Notes: generated by a model not told the origin, from the sequence alone. 64,000 nucleotides of DNA from Gonocerus acuteangulatus (GCA_946811695.1 OX328131.1:9725152-9789151), one strand, 5' to 3'; counted from the stretch's first letter, positions 1 to 12,589 are shown. Program-made: numbers and translations.

Positions 1-747
1 AGTCAGTGATGTTTTATTTATTTTCTTTCATTTTGGTCAGTGCAAGTTGTCATAGGTATGTCACTAAATTTGAAGTTTTGTTGTTATTGTTTATATAACT
101 CATAGTTGTTCTTCAACTAAAAAAAAAAACATTAAAAGTAACTAATGTTATACAAACTTTTCATATTTTACTTTAATTTATCACTTTCACATTTTTTTTC
201 CTTTCTCGTTTTCTGTTAAAAATGCTTGTTATTTCTTACCTAACTTATAAAAATTAATCAAATTGATTATTTTATCGAGGGAATTAATTCTCAATAATAG
301 TGAAATTACAAATGTTAAGGCTTTTAACAAGTAGCATGTTGATATTTTTATATTCATGTTGTTAAACTGGTACTCTGGATAAATACTTAGAATTAAGTGA
401 AGTTTGTGAATCTCTAACACACAAAAAGTAAGCTAATTAATAGTTTCATAACTTTCTCATTCTCATTTTTGAATTTGGATTTTAAATTTTTTAAAATTGC
501 TATTTTAAGTATTTTTAATTAGTTTGTATTTAAAAAAAAAAAAAAAAAATTACAGATATAAAGACATTTGTAGCAAGTTATTGTATTGTTTTTTACATAC
601 ATACCATTATTTTTTCGAATAACTGAGGAAAAGTCATATGTCAATAAAATTTGAAAAAAAATTGTATAAAAAAGGTCTTATGTCAATATAAATCATTAAA
701 GGCAATACATTTTGAAAACACAATTTACGGCATTATCATTCTAACGT

Positions 748-816
<69 letters not shown>

Positions 817-1129
817 ATGTTTAATCATTTAAGAAATCAATTGTAAGCAAAATGACCTGTTGGAACAGTTTTTTGTCAGAAAATTATGGTCACCTTTAGA
901 TAACCCGTCCTAAAATTCGCAGTTAATAATAAATGAACGTTAAAATTTAATAATAATAACTTGGAATTCTCTGTTTAACTTGAATGTTTGGGGAATACTT
1001 TTGTCCCTTAATATTGGGAAAATCTCTGAGCCGAGAACAGAAAACAAATTCAATTGAGCAGGGGCTGAGAGTCCCCAAATAAAACTTAAAATAATGGATA
1101 ATTTTAATTGTATTTTCTTTTTTTTTCAG
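1..1129. other. AT-rich intron or upstream sequence of gene 1
   Basis: No coding exon is visible before the splice acceptor at 1127-1129. The stretch is A/T-rich with homopolymer runs and one long TA microsatellite. It is probably intronic sequence of the plus-strand gene whose last exons follow. Confidence 0.5.
751..813. repeat. (TA)n microsatellite
   Basis: About 63 bp of uninterrupted TA dinucleotides, read directly. Confidence 0.95.
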
Positions 1130-2022
1130 TCAATCCTTCAAACCCATTTGTATCAGGGGGTTACAACTACCAGCAACAGCAAAGCCAATATGCCTCAAAT
1201 GGTGATGCTTCAATGACAATGGGTCACCAGTATCAGGTAAGGTACTAACAAATACTTATAATATATTTTAGTCGAAGTTATAATAATATTGGGCTTGTAA
1301 TATTACAAATTCATATTCATTATAGTAAATAAGGGAGCTTATTAGTGAAGTAAGTTGACCCCAGTTGGGATTTTCATACAAGGCTCCAAGGCTCTCCAAT
1401 AACCAAAGCCCCTTACCCTAAGCACTGAACTATCCGCTAGTAGGATTGCCAGTCAGGTTCTTGAGATTATTTAGGCAAGTATGTGAGAGTATTTGTACAT
1501 ACGTATTAGCTTCAACGCAGGTTGAAGAACCGGCTCTTAATGATCTGGATCATCACCGGGTCAGAGATCTTGGATCAAGGCATCAATTGAGTTTTGCCAT
1601 TGCGGCGATGGGATTATCAACAATTTGGGTTGACTAGAGTTTCAATATAACCTTGAGCGAGCAAAAACGCATTGTACTTATGTTAATGGCACAATTGCTA
1701 TGCATTTCCGCTCGCGCAAGGTTATATTGAAACTCTAGTCAATCCAACTCGTTGATAATATAGATCAAGGATGGTTTTTCGGTGGATAATGGACCGATAT
1801 GTTTGTGGAAAAAGTGCTATGTGCAAACAAAGTATCATTGGAGAAATTGGCCTATGTTGTCCTTATTCTCAGCCTCAAAAGTAATATCCTTCGAGCTCAT
1901 CTTTCACTAAGAAATATTTGTTTTATTAGCAGGGCCAGACAGGAGGTTATACCAGCGGGGCAAACGTAACTTCGATGTACACCCAGCAGCCAGTGACGGA
2001 GCAGAGATCCTATAACTGGTAG
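1130..2022 (+). CDS. 3' terminal exons of an unnamed gene with Q/Y-rich tail
   Basis: Two coding exons fit one frame. Exon 1130-1236 follows a polypyrimidine tract ending in CAG and ends at CAG|GTAAGG. Exon 1933-2022 follows TTATTAGCAG and ends with TAG. The intron of 696 nt leaves the phase unchanged. The predicted tail of about 65 residues is rich in Q, Y, S and G. It starts with NPSNPFVSGG, so it holds an NPF tripeptide (the EH-domain ligand motif of endocytic adaptors), and it ends in EQRSYNW. Such tails occur in vesicle-trafficking proteins and in RNA-binding proteins, and I do not recognise the family. The rest of the gene lies to the left of the window. The exon pair is credible because both splice sites, frame and stop agree. 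Confidence 0.6.
1634..1742. repeat. Foldback repeat in the gene 1 intron
   Basis: Inverted arms read CTAGAGTTTCAATATAACCT and its complement around a short centre with two copies of a GCGAGC...AACGCAT motif. The same GAGCGAGCGGAAACGCAT motif recurs near 26940, 37080 and 42950, so this is one member of a dispersed MITE family. It lies wholly inside the intron. Confidence 0.7.
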
Positions 2023-2840
2023 TCTCGACGAGGAACTGACCAGCCGTAATTGAAATGAATGTGTCTGTACCTCCTGGTGTCTTGCAGTGTTTACGGAAGG
2101 AGTGATTGAAAGACTGAAAGTGCCATCGGAAGGGGTATTTCGATTTTATTAAAAGCCATAGAATAACTTAAGAAACGTTTACATCTTTATTTTTTATCTT
2201 ATGTTGCTCTCAGAAAATATACATATTTGTGTTCATAAAATTGTGTAAATGTATTAGAAATATTATTATAAGCTGTTTTGAAAAGCTTATAGGGTTGTCT
2301 GGACAAAATCTTCAAGTCTTTTTTCAACAATGAATTCTGAATCCCATTGACTTGAAATATGCCTGTAGTAATATAGGAAAATTATACTAATGTTAATGAT
2401 GCCTTATTCCTAAAACATTGTAATATTTTCAAAAATAATTGTTGAAAGAGAATGGAGGCTTTGTAAAAAGGTTCTCTGTACACACGACTCTAGTAGAAAT
2501 ATTATTTCAGCATAAAACTGCAGTAGGAAATTAATAATGCAAAAGGAGTAATTTTTTATTGATAATTGTTATGTTTTGCACTAATGTAAACATTCCTATA
2601 AAATGTTAATTATATCCTATCTTGATTTTTATAATGGACAATCAGAATTAATTTAATACAATTGGTACAAGTCCTTTATAGGAAGGGTCAACGCCCAGAA
2701 AGATTGATTCTTTTTTCATAATTAGCATAAATCATTATAGGAAATTGGCCAAAAATGCCTGATCGCAGATACCCAAATATTGAATGTTACGAAACAATAA
2801 AAAAATCCATATATTTTGAAACAGTTTCACCAATTATCGA
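2023..2840 (+). other. Probable 3' UTR of gene 1
   Basis: AT-rich sequence with no other gene signal follows the stop codon. An AATAAA occurs near 2795. The true polyadenylation site cannot be fixed from sequence alone. Confidence 0.4.
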
Positions 2841-2849
2841 AAGAATATT

Positions 2850-2850
<1 letters not shown>

Positions 2851-2909
<59 letters not shown>

Positions 2910-2940
2910 GGTGCATCTACTGCTGAGGTCATTAGCACCC
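2851..2940 (-). mobile_element. Ultra-short SINE 3' end with TSD
   Basis: A run of 58 T (the poly-A tail on the minus strand) is followed by a 32-bp end whose arms GGGTGC and GCACCC are complementary. A direct repeat AAGAATATTG flanks the block exactly at 2841-2850 and 2941-2950. It matches the 3' end of the complete SINE at 13762-13974, so it is a severely 5'-truncated copy. Confidence 0.85.
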
Positions 2941-3082
2941 AAGAATATTGTTATTTGACATTTTGGAGGAAGTTTATGGAATCCTTTTTGGTTGAAATTT
3001 CTCTAAAAATCGACTCGAGAGTTTTTTGAATTTTATAAAAATGGTGGTTGTATTGTAGATGTTTGTCTTTCCTGTTCTGGTC

Positions 3083-3317
3083 ATAGGTGTGTAAAAGGGG
3101 GCGGGGCTAAAGCCCCCCCAAAATCGGTAAAAATTTGTCATAAAAACCTTTAAATAAATTAAATAAGATCACTTAGTTCAGAAAAAATATTTTTTGTTGG
3201 GGTGTAATAGCGTTTTAATTGGCTAACTATTCCAAGTTCTAGTTTGTTAGTATTCTATACCCCCAAATGCTCTCATCCCCCCCTCCCAAAATTATTTTCT
3301 ATATATGCCCATGGTGC
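3083..3317. mobile_element. G-tract MITE (GGGCGTATAT ends), copy 1
   Basis: About 235 bp with G/C homopolymer blocks near both ends and a terminal TATATGCCCATG. It shares its interior, including GGAATAGTTTTAG-like and AAAATATTTTTTAT words, with copies at 17448, 37683, 40560 and 41262. It is a non-coding, transposon-like dispersed repeat. Confidence 0.7.
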
Positions 3318-3525
3318 TGCTCTCTTACGGCTCCAAAAATATTTCTTAGGACTCTTCTTTCCCGGACCAGAAGGACTCTCCTCATTTCTTTAGTCAGAGT
3401 CAACATTTCGCTGCTGTACACAACAACTGGTCTTATTACAGTTTTTTATAGTAAGATCTATGCTTTCCTGGAGAGTCTTTTGTAACGGAAAGCTTTTTGC
3501 AAGGCATAGAAACATCTGTTTTACA
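3318..3525 (-). pseudogene. LINE reverse-transcriptase fragment (RTE-like)
   Basis: On the minus strand this block is closely similar to 10209-10411, part of the reverse-transcriptase C-terminal region of the element at 9870-10880. It encodes the VVYGSETWTLT-type segment with substitutions and stops. It is truncated at both ends and abuts the G-tract MITE. Confidence 0.7.
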
Positions 3526-4261
3526 AAAACGACTACAGGTGGAAACGAATGTTATACCAGTAACAAAAATCAGTTGTAACAATCAGGCAAAACATTCTGT
3601 GCATTTATTTTTGTCGTGAATTTAATCAAAAATAATTTGAATCAGATCTGAACTGCTGGCCCCGTCCATTTTGTCTGAAACTACAATGGAGTTTGAGGGT
3701 TAGTTGTGTGACTTTCACATTCATAATTTCAAATCTACTTTGCCGTTTCATCACACATTCTTTTGATTAATTATTAATAGTTTGTGTGTGAAATAAAGAG
3801 TAATTTCCAAAGAAGGCAAGCAATAACCCAAATTATTAAAAATGCCACAGGCAAGCCTGTCGGTTCTACTACAATGTAGTCATATAAGTACAATCACCAG
3901 ATAATTGGATCTAACTGTTTCAAAATTGAAAAAAAAAAAAATTAAAAATATATGATGCACAATAGATATTTTGCGACATTCTAAGCTTTTTATACAATTC
4001 TTCCATTTACTTTGTACATATATATTATGTGCAGCTTTCATGTAAACATTATGAGTTGTCATATTTATAAGTTTCATGACCCCTCAAGTATAGTATGGTA
4101 TGAAAGGAATCATGTATTCAAACTGTAGTTGCTAAAAGAGCGTAAATTGCTAATCGCTAAGAAATATAGCTTAAAAATTGTATGCTAAATGTAAAATGAA
4201 TTATTTGTTTTACATCACTATAATTATTATTTGAATAAATTAAAGAGCCGATGAGTTTGCC
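3526..4261. other. No recognisable feature
   Basis: AT-rich sequence. I see no gene, RNA or structured repeat. Confidence 0.4.
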
Positions 4262-4424
4262 TTAACCCTTGGTGTGTATAATTTGTCTGACAGACACAAG
4301 GGAAATTGCAGTGAAGTATGTTGGCAGCAGTGATCATCTAGATTCTAGATGTTAACTGCTGCCAACATACTTCACTTCAATTTCCCTCATGTCTGTCAGA
4401 CAAATTATACACACTAGAGGTTAA
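4262..4424. mobile_element. TTAA-flanked palindromic MITE, copy 1 (most complete)
   Basis: The 163-bp unit starts TTAACCCTTGGTGTGTATAA and ends with the near-complement ending GGTTAA. The two halves are almost complementary along their whole length, so the element can fold into one long hairpin. TTAA at both edges is the target signature of piggyBac-type transposases, which are also present in the window. Related copies are at 7608, 8229 and 11720. Confidence 0.85.
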
Positions 4425-5632
4425 TATATACTGGGCAAATGGTTAAATTTTATAAATAGTTTCCTGACAATAACAGGACGCTAACTCACTTGGTTAAACA
4501 AGTTATTTTCATTGTAAATATGTATCATCTAATAAAAGTGACATTTTTTCCCAATGTATTTTTATTTTAAGTTCATGAAAAATAGATTAATGGAAACAAG
4601 AGAGAACATTTAGTCAAAAATCTTCCTTGAGATGCACAGAATAAAGAATAAAATAACTTATTAAAACAATTGCAACGAATTTGTTTAGTTAAATAATTAC
4701 ACAATATTATTAATTGCAAGGTTGGTCTCCTGAGAGAGAAAATATAGAAATAAATGGTGAATAAAACATCCTCTTCACTTGAATACAAATGTTACACAAT
4801 TTTGGTGTCAATATAACACCATCAGATCACAATGGCCATGATACAAAGGAATACATCATGAGAGAAAACGTTCCAAGTACTCAGCTACGTAAATTATTTC
4901 GGAATTTAGAATAGAAAAGTAATGATCATAATTATATTGTTAATTGATTACCCTTAACTGCAAAAAGGAAATGTTTAGTCGGGATAATGTGTGGCTAATT
5001 TACCAAACACTAGCACAGTAGTGCAATGCGGTCTGCCTATGTCTCGGCTGAATCCAGTGTTGTCCTATGCAACCTAGCCAGATCCGCTCCAGTGTTGCCC
5101 CTGAGGTGTTAACACCAGTGAAAACTAAGCAGTGGTGGGGATGCCGCTACAAATGTATTACAAGGTCCAAAATAATTGATAAGTTTTGAATATTGATTCT
5201 AACCTTCATTTATAAGTAACATTATCAATTGCAGAGTATTAAGGTATCTGCCAGAAGTCTGGCCGCTATCATCCACACTATTAGTGCGTCTCTATTTCTT
5301 CTTATTGTATAGCATTTTTATTCTTGTCTTCTAATGGCAATTCTGATGTATAGTAGGTTCATGAAGTTACACCTGGCCAGCTTAACAGCCGCCAGCCATG
5401 ACTGTTGCATGGGTAACAATGGTTCTCAGAGTCTCACCTCCTCTCTTCTTTGGTCTTTTGGTCTACCTCGTGGTAGAGAGGGTGCACACCCTTTGGAGCA
5501 TTTGAATATAACTCCCTTGCCGCCTTTTCCGAAAAGGGGATGTAGAACTTATGAGGGAATGGGTTTCGATTTGTACTGATTCAGGGAAAGCTTATTAGCG
5601 TGGGTAGCAATGCTGCCCATGCATTGATATTA
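4425..5632. other. No gene seen
   Basis: Mixed AT-rich and GC-richer sequence at 5000-5580. An open frame at 5334-5579 lacks any family resemblance. The GC-richer block may be an old repeat adjoining the LINE fragment that follows. Confidence 0.35.
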
Positions 5633-6330
5633 TTAAGACCTACTTGCAGCTTGTCCACAGCATCTTGTAGCAAAGGAGCAGAAGATCTGGGTAGAGTAAA
5701 GATGGAACTTGGAACGGACTATGGAAAGAGGAAGATCATTGATGTGTACAGAAAATAAAGTTGGGGATAATGAGGACCCCTGGGGTACACCACGGGAAAG
5801 AGGAAGAAGGCTAGAGGGATTGCTGTCGGAGATAACCATGTATTGGGATCGATTGGAGAGAAAGAATTGGAACCAGCTAATGGCACTGTTGGACAAGGAA
5901 AGGGATTGGAGTTTGGTGAGAAGAATTTGATGGTCAACGGCATCAAATGCTTTTGAAAAATCTAGAAGAACTAGGATAGTGAGTTGTTGGTTATCTATGG
6001 CAGTTTGAATGTCATGGGGGATTTTTATGAACGCTGATTGAGTGGAGTATGATGGACAGAATCCAAACTGGAGAGGGTTAAAGCTATGATTCTGATAAAA
6101 GTGGTTGGCTAGTTTGGATTGGACCAAAACGTTCTAAAGGTTTGGAAAGAATTGATAAAAGGAAGATAAGACAGAAATCGTTCGAAGGGCATGGGTTTGA
6201 AATTTGGTTTAGAGGGCAGACAAGGCTGTTTTCCATTGAGTGGAAAAAATTAAGTTTTGAAGGGAGTAATGTGGAGAAGGATGGGAAGTATTACAGAAAG
6301 ACAGGCTTTAATTAGTTTAACAGGAACATT
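5633..6330 (-). pseudogene. LINE reverse-transcriptase fragment (CR1/Daphne-like)
   Basis: The frame at 5633-6127 encodes RT palm motifs: QFGFCPSYSTQSAF, LLDFSKAFDAVDH and RGVPQGSSLSPTLFSV, with a following HLYS where YADD would stand. Further upstream (6130-6330) degraded RT N-terminal sequence continues in other frames. Both ends of the element are missing. The sub-family (CR1, Daphne or similar) is inferred from motif style only. Confidence 0.75.
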
Positions 6331-6382
6331 GTCAAGACCAAAGTCACTGGTTCGGGATTTCAGAACCGAGGTCTTGTATATG

Positions 6383-6383
<1 letters not shown>

Positions 6384-6446
<63 letters not shown>
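6384..6446. repeat. (TA)n microsatellite
   Basis: About 60 bp of TA dinucleotides directly beside the LINE fragment. Confidence 0.95.
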
Positions 6447-6449
<3 letters not shown>

Positions 6450-7607
6450 CTTTATGTACTGGTGTGTTCCTTTGTGTGCTTTAGAATATACATTGTGCTT
6501 ACCATTGAGTAAATGTATTCTGGTGAAGAAGAGTTTTTATTTAACACCAAATATCATTAATGCACTGTTATTATTTACCTTAAATATTTAATAATACTAG
6601 TTATATGTATATAAAGTTTAGAAAAATCTTATGGGAAATATATTTTATTATTGGTAATTTCCTGTAAAATAACAGCTATTTTATTATTGAAGTCTGCGGG
6701 CGGAATGTATTCAGATCTTGATCCTCAAGCCACAGTCTTGATGACCAACAGAGTTATTAGTTTTTAGAACGACTGGTTTGGAGTTTCACTCTGACCAAAC
6801 AGACCATCTTGGGCCCACACTGCTTTCTCGACGGAGAAATATAAGGTTAGGAATAATGTACTGAACAGAATATCAGATGTCTGCAGTGGGCCTGATTTTA
6901 ATATGGAATAAAATTATGGCCTAATTGTATTGCTAAATTTTGTCATTGATTTCAGATCGCAATTTTAAACCACACTCTTTAAAACAGTTACAAAATATAT
7001 TAATGTCTTATTTTAAGCCTGAGCTTATCTGAAGTAGTAAAGCTATTTTTCTTTTACTTTATGAAATAATTTTTTCAGATATATTTCACGCTTTCCTTCA
7101 CGTGGAAAATAACAAAAAAGTAAAAGAGTTTGTCCAGCATCTCTTGACTTGAAAATATATGGCAGGAAGAATTGTATTAATCATGGCGGGAAAAATTATT
7201 GAATAAAGTTTGTTGGATAAAAATAAAAATAGCTTTACCACTTTAAATTACCCCCAGCCTAATATAAGATATTACTAACAACCAAAGGGTCAATACTATT
7301 ATGGAAAATGATAAGATAAAAACATTGTCAAAAATACGCATTAAAAATAGGAATTTTAATTGTACATATTATACATAACATTATAATTTTTAAAAAATAA
7401 TTGTTCGGGAGGATTTATTAAGTAATTTTGTTTTTGTTGCTTTTGCAAGATGAATAAATCTGTATTTCAGAGTAACCATTAAGTACAATTCTAATGATTT
7501 TGTAGAGATTCTCAGTTTATTTTTATTGTTTCTTTTTGTTCTTGTTAATGTTTTTATAATTGTATGTTTTAATAAAACAATTGTATATAGCAGCAATGTA
7601 TGTAGCA
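6447..7607. other. No recognisable feature
   Basis: AT-rich sequence without a supported gene or repeat. Confidence 0.4.
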
Positions 7608-7797
7608 GTTACCAAGGTTATGGTATGTATGATGTGTTTAACAGTTGCAAGGGAAATTTCAGTGTAATTTCCCTTGCAACTGTTAAACACATCATACATA
7701 CCATAACCTTGGTAACTCTAGATGCTTATTGCTGCCAACATACTTCACCGAAATTTCCCTCTTGTCTGTCAGACTCTTTATACATATCGGAGGTTAA
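7608..7797. mobile_element. TTAA MITE copy 2 with perfect 51-bp hairpin
   Basis: Positions 7608-7716 form an exact inverted repeat with 51-bp arms and a 7-nt loop (TCAGTGT). The remaining right part, to TTAA at 7794-7797, matches the right half of the MITE at 4262-4424. The left half of the normal element has thus been replaced by an extra inverted segment. Confidence 0.8.
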
Positions 7798-8228
7798 CAT
7801 CATGGTCTTGATAAGAGTAAAACTATAAAAATTCTATTTATGATAGTTTATTTATGATGCATAGAAATATTATTGAAAACAAATTTTAAATTCAAAATAT
7901 TATGGTTTAAAAAGTTGTCTAGGATTTTGTACACAGTTAAGACTCCTTTTTAAGGCAAATTTTATTATAAATTTAAAGTAATTTGCCAAAGAAGCAGCAC
8001 ATAAAGAAATACAGTATATATTTATTGTAGTTAAAATCGAGGCACTGAATTGTCCAAAACTCATCTTGGATACAAAAAACACTTTCTTAGTGCATTACTC
8101 TTTGCGTTACTGAAACAGAACAAAGCTAAAGGGCTTTCAAAGAGTGCAGCAGAGTTTTGAATCCATCAAGGTAGTTTTGCCTGCTACCGAGAAAAAATGG
8201 ATTTAAAGTAACAATATAAAATACAGAC

Positions 8229-8316
8229 TTAACCCTTGGTGTGTATAAAGTCTCTGACAGACATGAGGGAAATTTCTATTGTGTCTGTCAGACACTTTAT
8301 ATACACCAGGGGTTAA
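8229..8316. mobile_element. TTAA MITE copy 3 (short, 88 bp)
   Basis: Starts TTAACCCTTGGTGTGTATAA and ends CCAGGGGTTAA. The central part of the longer relatives is deleted, leaving only the two arms as a compact foldback. Confidence 0.85.
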
Positions 8317-9869
8317 ATTAAAAATATATATTTTTAAAGAAGAAGATGAGGAGCGAAATATAGTTATGAGTAGAAAGAAACTTTTCTCAATGATTGGAAG
8401 AAAGAGAGTTTTGAAACTAATCATCAGTTACAAGGATATTTTTAAGCAGAAAAGAGTCGCTCGAACTGTGACTTACTCATGTAATTGATCGAAAAATAGT
8501 AAAAAATCCTTTTAGGAATATCTTCAAACTGAATTTTAGTAATAATTTTGAATAAAGAGTTTAGTGATTCATTGCCTCGATCAAAGTACATTTCAACTGG
8601 ATTATCTTTGGTAAAAACGTTGACATTTTTATGCTTCTGCTTTCTAATTTATTTTTCTCATGGACAAAAATGTCGAGTTGGATGTATTATTTATTGTTAA
8701 CATTTTAAGGTAAATATTTAAACCAACCCAAATATAGAGTAATGTGGTACATAATGAAAATTAGCTGCTTTATTGAATTTATGTGCCTTTCTGGTTTAGA
8801 ATACTTCAAAAAGTTGTTAGATCTTATAAAATATTGTCTTATTTAACAAGATAGTTTGTGATCTTCGTACATATCAGTATTATTCTTATATATATATATT
8901 ACTATATAATAATTTATTATATTTCAGTTCACACAAGATTCGATTTTTAAATTAATACATTAAAAATTGATCAATATTTATTGTTAATTTTCTTAAAAAG
9001 ATATAATTTATTGATATTGTAATATTTCTTTTAGTAGGAAAATATTTATTTTGGAGTAGATTTTTTTGGCATAATTATTATACAAATGATCAAAGTTTGT
9101 AATTATTATCGTTACTTTGTTATTTAGCTATTTAGTTAATATTTATTGTTACATTAATTGGCTGTTCCTTAATTAATCAGTATTTATTGTTGTTACCTTT
9201 GTTGCTTATTACTTTATTAGGCATTGTTTAAATTTTAGTTTAATATGAAGGCGCTCAAGAGGCATTTGACGGAGCTTCATCTTTAAAACATTAAGACTAC
9301 TTATAGAGATGGAAAAATTATTACTAGTAAATAACAAAAAAGAACATTTTGAATCTTAAGGAAAGTTGTTTAAATTTACTTAAAAATTTGATACAAAATT
9401 ATAAAAAAGTCTTTAAAAGTGTCACTGACAACAAGGTGTGCATCAAATGCTCATCATGAGGAATATGATTTTGATGTGGCTTATTTTTCATCGGTTTACC
9501 AGTTTTTTGGCAAATATGTCATAGCTGATATGTCATAAACCAGTTGATGTTGATCAGGTTCACGATGTTGAAGGAGGTATGTTTAAAGGGATGTCCACCA
9601 GAGAATAGGAAGGTTGGAGTTGTAGTTTTCTGATGCATTGCGACCGACCAAAAGCACTGAAATTGTGCGACCAACAAAGGGTTAACTTGGTTTTGCTGAT
9701 CATGTTAAGAATAAAAGTTTGTGATAAAGTGTTTTATAAGGTGATCAGCAGCTTTTCTATTCGATTATCCCATTCTCATTTTTAATAAGTCTATGTGCAT
9801 CACACCAAAAGTAATGATAAACATTTTTAAACTGGTGATTATTAGGAATAACAATTATAAAACTTAAAA
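8317..9869. other. No recognisable gene
   Basis: Very AT-rich. Around 9240-9680 there are less AT-rich words but no open frame or motif I can assign. Confidence 0.4.
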
Positions 9870-10880
9870 TATTCACTCACTCACTGTTGGGCGCTACAGT
9901 CCTTGTAGGACCTGGGCCTCTGCCACCATCCTGCTCCACTCCACGCGGTTTGCTGCTAGGTTCCTCCAATTTCGGATCCCTAGCGTCCGCAAGTCCTCCT
10001 CCAGGTCATCAAGCCACCTCCGTCTTGGTCGGCCTCTCTTTCTTTTTCCCCCAGGTGCCCCATTCAGCATCAATTTAGGTAGCCTACAGGGTTCCATCCT
10101 TTCAACGTGCCCTAACCACCGTAGCCTACCTTTCTTTATGACATAGAGGATGTCAGGCTCGCCATACATTTCTGTAAGTTCGGCATTGCTTCTGATCCTC
10201 CACCTGTGCTGCTCTCTTACGGCTCCAAAAATCTTCCTGAGGACTCTCCTTTCCCAGACCAACAGACCTCTCCTCATTTCTTTGGTCAGAGTCCACGTTT
10301 CGCTGCCGTACACAACAACTGGTCTAATCACAGTTTTGTATAATAAAATCTTTGCTTTCCTGGAGAGACTTTTGTATCGGAGAGCTTTTTGTAAGGCGTA
10401 GAAGCATCTATTTCCCGCCACCATTCTGCCCTTAACCTCCGCTTCCAGGTTATTGTTCTCCGTTACTACTCCCCCCAGGTACTTAAATGTGCTACAGCTA
10501 TGGTACGTGTCCTCGCCAAAATCCACAGTCTCTCCTCGTTCTTCGGTCTGTCTCGAGGTTTTCATATACTTGGTCTTTTCATTATTTATAGAGAGTCCCA
10601 AGTCTTGCGCGGCACGATCGAATTCTGTCACAGCACCGGCCAAAGCTGCTGTGGTCCTCCCTGTTATTACCACATCATCAGCATACGCCATGTGCTGAGT
10701 GAGCCTATTGAAAATGGTGCCCCCTGGGTTAGTCCTTATCTTTCGAATGGCGACTTCAAGGGCGAGATTGAATAATACAGGTGATAATGGGTCCCCTTGT
10801 CTTAAGCCACTGTTTACCTCGAAGCTATCAGAGACGCCTACTCTGGTTTTGACCTTACATCTTGTAATTTTAAAATATTA
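9870..10880 (-). pseudogene. LINE 3' fragment, RTE-like reverse transcriptase
   Basis: The minus-strand frame is open from about 10876 to the stop at 9894. It carries the RT block GLRQGDPLSPVLFNLALE (about 10800), MAYADDVVITGR with the catalytic YADD, and the C-terminal YGSETWTLTKEM and GRLRWLGHVERM motifs typical of this LINE group. A TGAG-type tandem tail (CACTCACTCACTG on the plus strand) follows the stop, as expected at a LINE 3' end. The copy is 5'-truncated near 10880, so endonuclease and RT fingers are lost. The surviving 320 or so codons have no stop, so the insertion is probably young. The RTE assignment is inferred. Confidence 0.8.
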
Positions 10881-11719
10881 AAATTTGAAAAAAACCTAAT
10901 TGCCATGAAATTTACTTTCAAGGTCTGACAAAGATCTATCGACACTTCTGTATCAACAGATGTAAACACTGATTATGTACGACACAGAACACAAATGTAT
11001 GTGTGTATATTTATCGCAAATTTTAACAAATCCAGAACTGTCGTATACATATCCATGACATAAATGTCTAGCTATTTCTGTCAGTATCTAAACATTCAAG
11101 AGAATATCTATACAACACCTGAGATATATTTTCTGTGAGAAGTGTCAAGTCTAAACGCACCTTAAGGATCAGTCCTCCCTCTTCTCGAATAATTCTATGC
11201 AAATGTCTGAACAGAAGAGAAAATGTTCCTCCAATTTCACATGTGCGCAATTGAACTATTCTGTCCATTGGCTGGAGCTATAGCATTACAAAGTTCTCAA
11301 AAAATCATCTTATTATAAAACTTCGTAAGCAGGCTTTCACTGACAAAAATTGGTTGCCTTCTAAATCTATTTAGCCTGTGTAATAACATTAAACCTCTAT
11401 TACAACCAAGTGAAAACAACATACACTATTTTTGTTGAAGAAAATGAATTTTTAATTTTAAAGCTTGTGTATTATCTTCGCTTTAATAATATATTTGTTA
11501 TTTATTGGTAATAGTTTTGTAAATGCTTTGTTTTTGTTTTTTTTTGTTCAAAAATATATTCTCAATATTCAAAATGAATAGACATTAGAAATGCAATAAA
11601 ATGTAAGAAGACAAATCAATGTTCTGTCATAACTAATCTTGTTTTTTTGTTTAGTTGTGTTAATTTAATAACTATAAATGGCCTAAGATATGATTGATTA
11701 AGTAAATACAAATTCATAC

Positions 11720-11871
11720 TTAACCCTTGGTGTCTAACAGTTACGAGGAAAATTTCAGTGAAGTATGTTGGCAGCAGTGAACATCTAGATTCTAGATACT
11801 CACAGCTGCCAACATACATCACCGAAATTTCCCACGTGTCTGTCAGACACTTTATACCCACCAGGAGTTAA
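11720..11871. mobile_element. TTAA MITE copy 4
   Basis: 152 bp bounded by TTAA, starting TTAACCCTTGGTGT. It includes the inner palindrome TGTTGGCAGC...GCTGCCAACA around TCTAGATTCTAGA, as in copy 1. Confidence 0.85.
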
Positions 11872-12517
11872 TAATAAAAAAAGTGAAAAGAAAGTAAATA
11901 ATTTATGATATTTTTCAAAAGATAATACTCATTGTTGTTTTTTTTTTATAAACAGGAATTCTGATTACGAATGTATCACTAATTTGTTATAAACAAATAT
12001 TTAAATCAATGACTTATAGTGTTTCATTTCAATTTCAGAGTGATTGAATATTAAAAAAAAACAAAACATTCCAAACAGCATGTACCAAAGAGATTGTACA
12101 CATTGAATATGTAACCAGTAGAGATTAAAATATACGGTAATAGTGAATTTCTTCCAAGGAACTTTTTTATTTTATTCATATTTGTATATTATTTTATTTA
12201 AGTTATGTATAATATTTATTTTCTGTTTAAGTTTGTTATAGCATATAATATGATGTTGCAATGTTGTATGAAATAAATTATAGCTTAGTGTTTTACATCA
12301 CTGTTGTATATGTCCAATATGTATATGAGTAAAGTTGTTATTCAAATAGTATAATAAATGTTAAAGAATTTTGGAACAATTATTGAATTTCCTGATATTT
12401 TCTAATTTCAACTGGTTCCCCGGTCATTTTCTAATTCCATTATTGAGCCATAGAATGGTTGGATACAAACCTCAATTAAAAAAATTGGTTTTTATATCAT
12501 CCCGTGACCTTATGTAA

Positions 12518-12521
<4 letters not shown>
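11872..12521. other. No recognisable feature
   Basis: AT-rich sequence with AATAAA words but no gene. Confidence 0.4.

Positions 12522-12577
<56 letters not shown>
12522..12577. repeat. (TA)n microsatellite
   Basis: TA dinucleotides abutting the left arm of a foldback element. Confidence 0.95.
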
Positions 12578-12580
<3 letters not shown>

Positions 12581-12589
12581 AATAATTTG

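Noticed and set aside
6257..6484. 75-codon frame with IYIYIY stretch
   Set aside because: Translation of a (TA)n microsatellite.
7526..7828. 100-codon plus-strand frame
   Set aside because: It runs through the perfect palindrome of a MITE and has no domain.
11163..11282. Possible lone minus-strand exon (TATAG acceptor, AAG|GTGCGT donor)
   Set aside because: The frame is open, but no partner exon or family match is visible. It is too short to claim.
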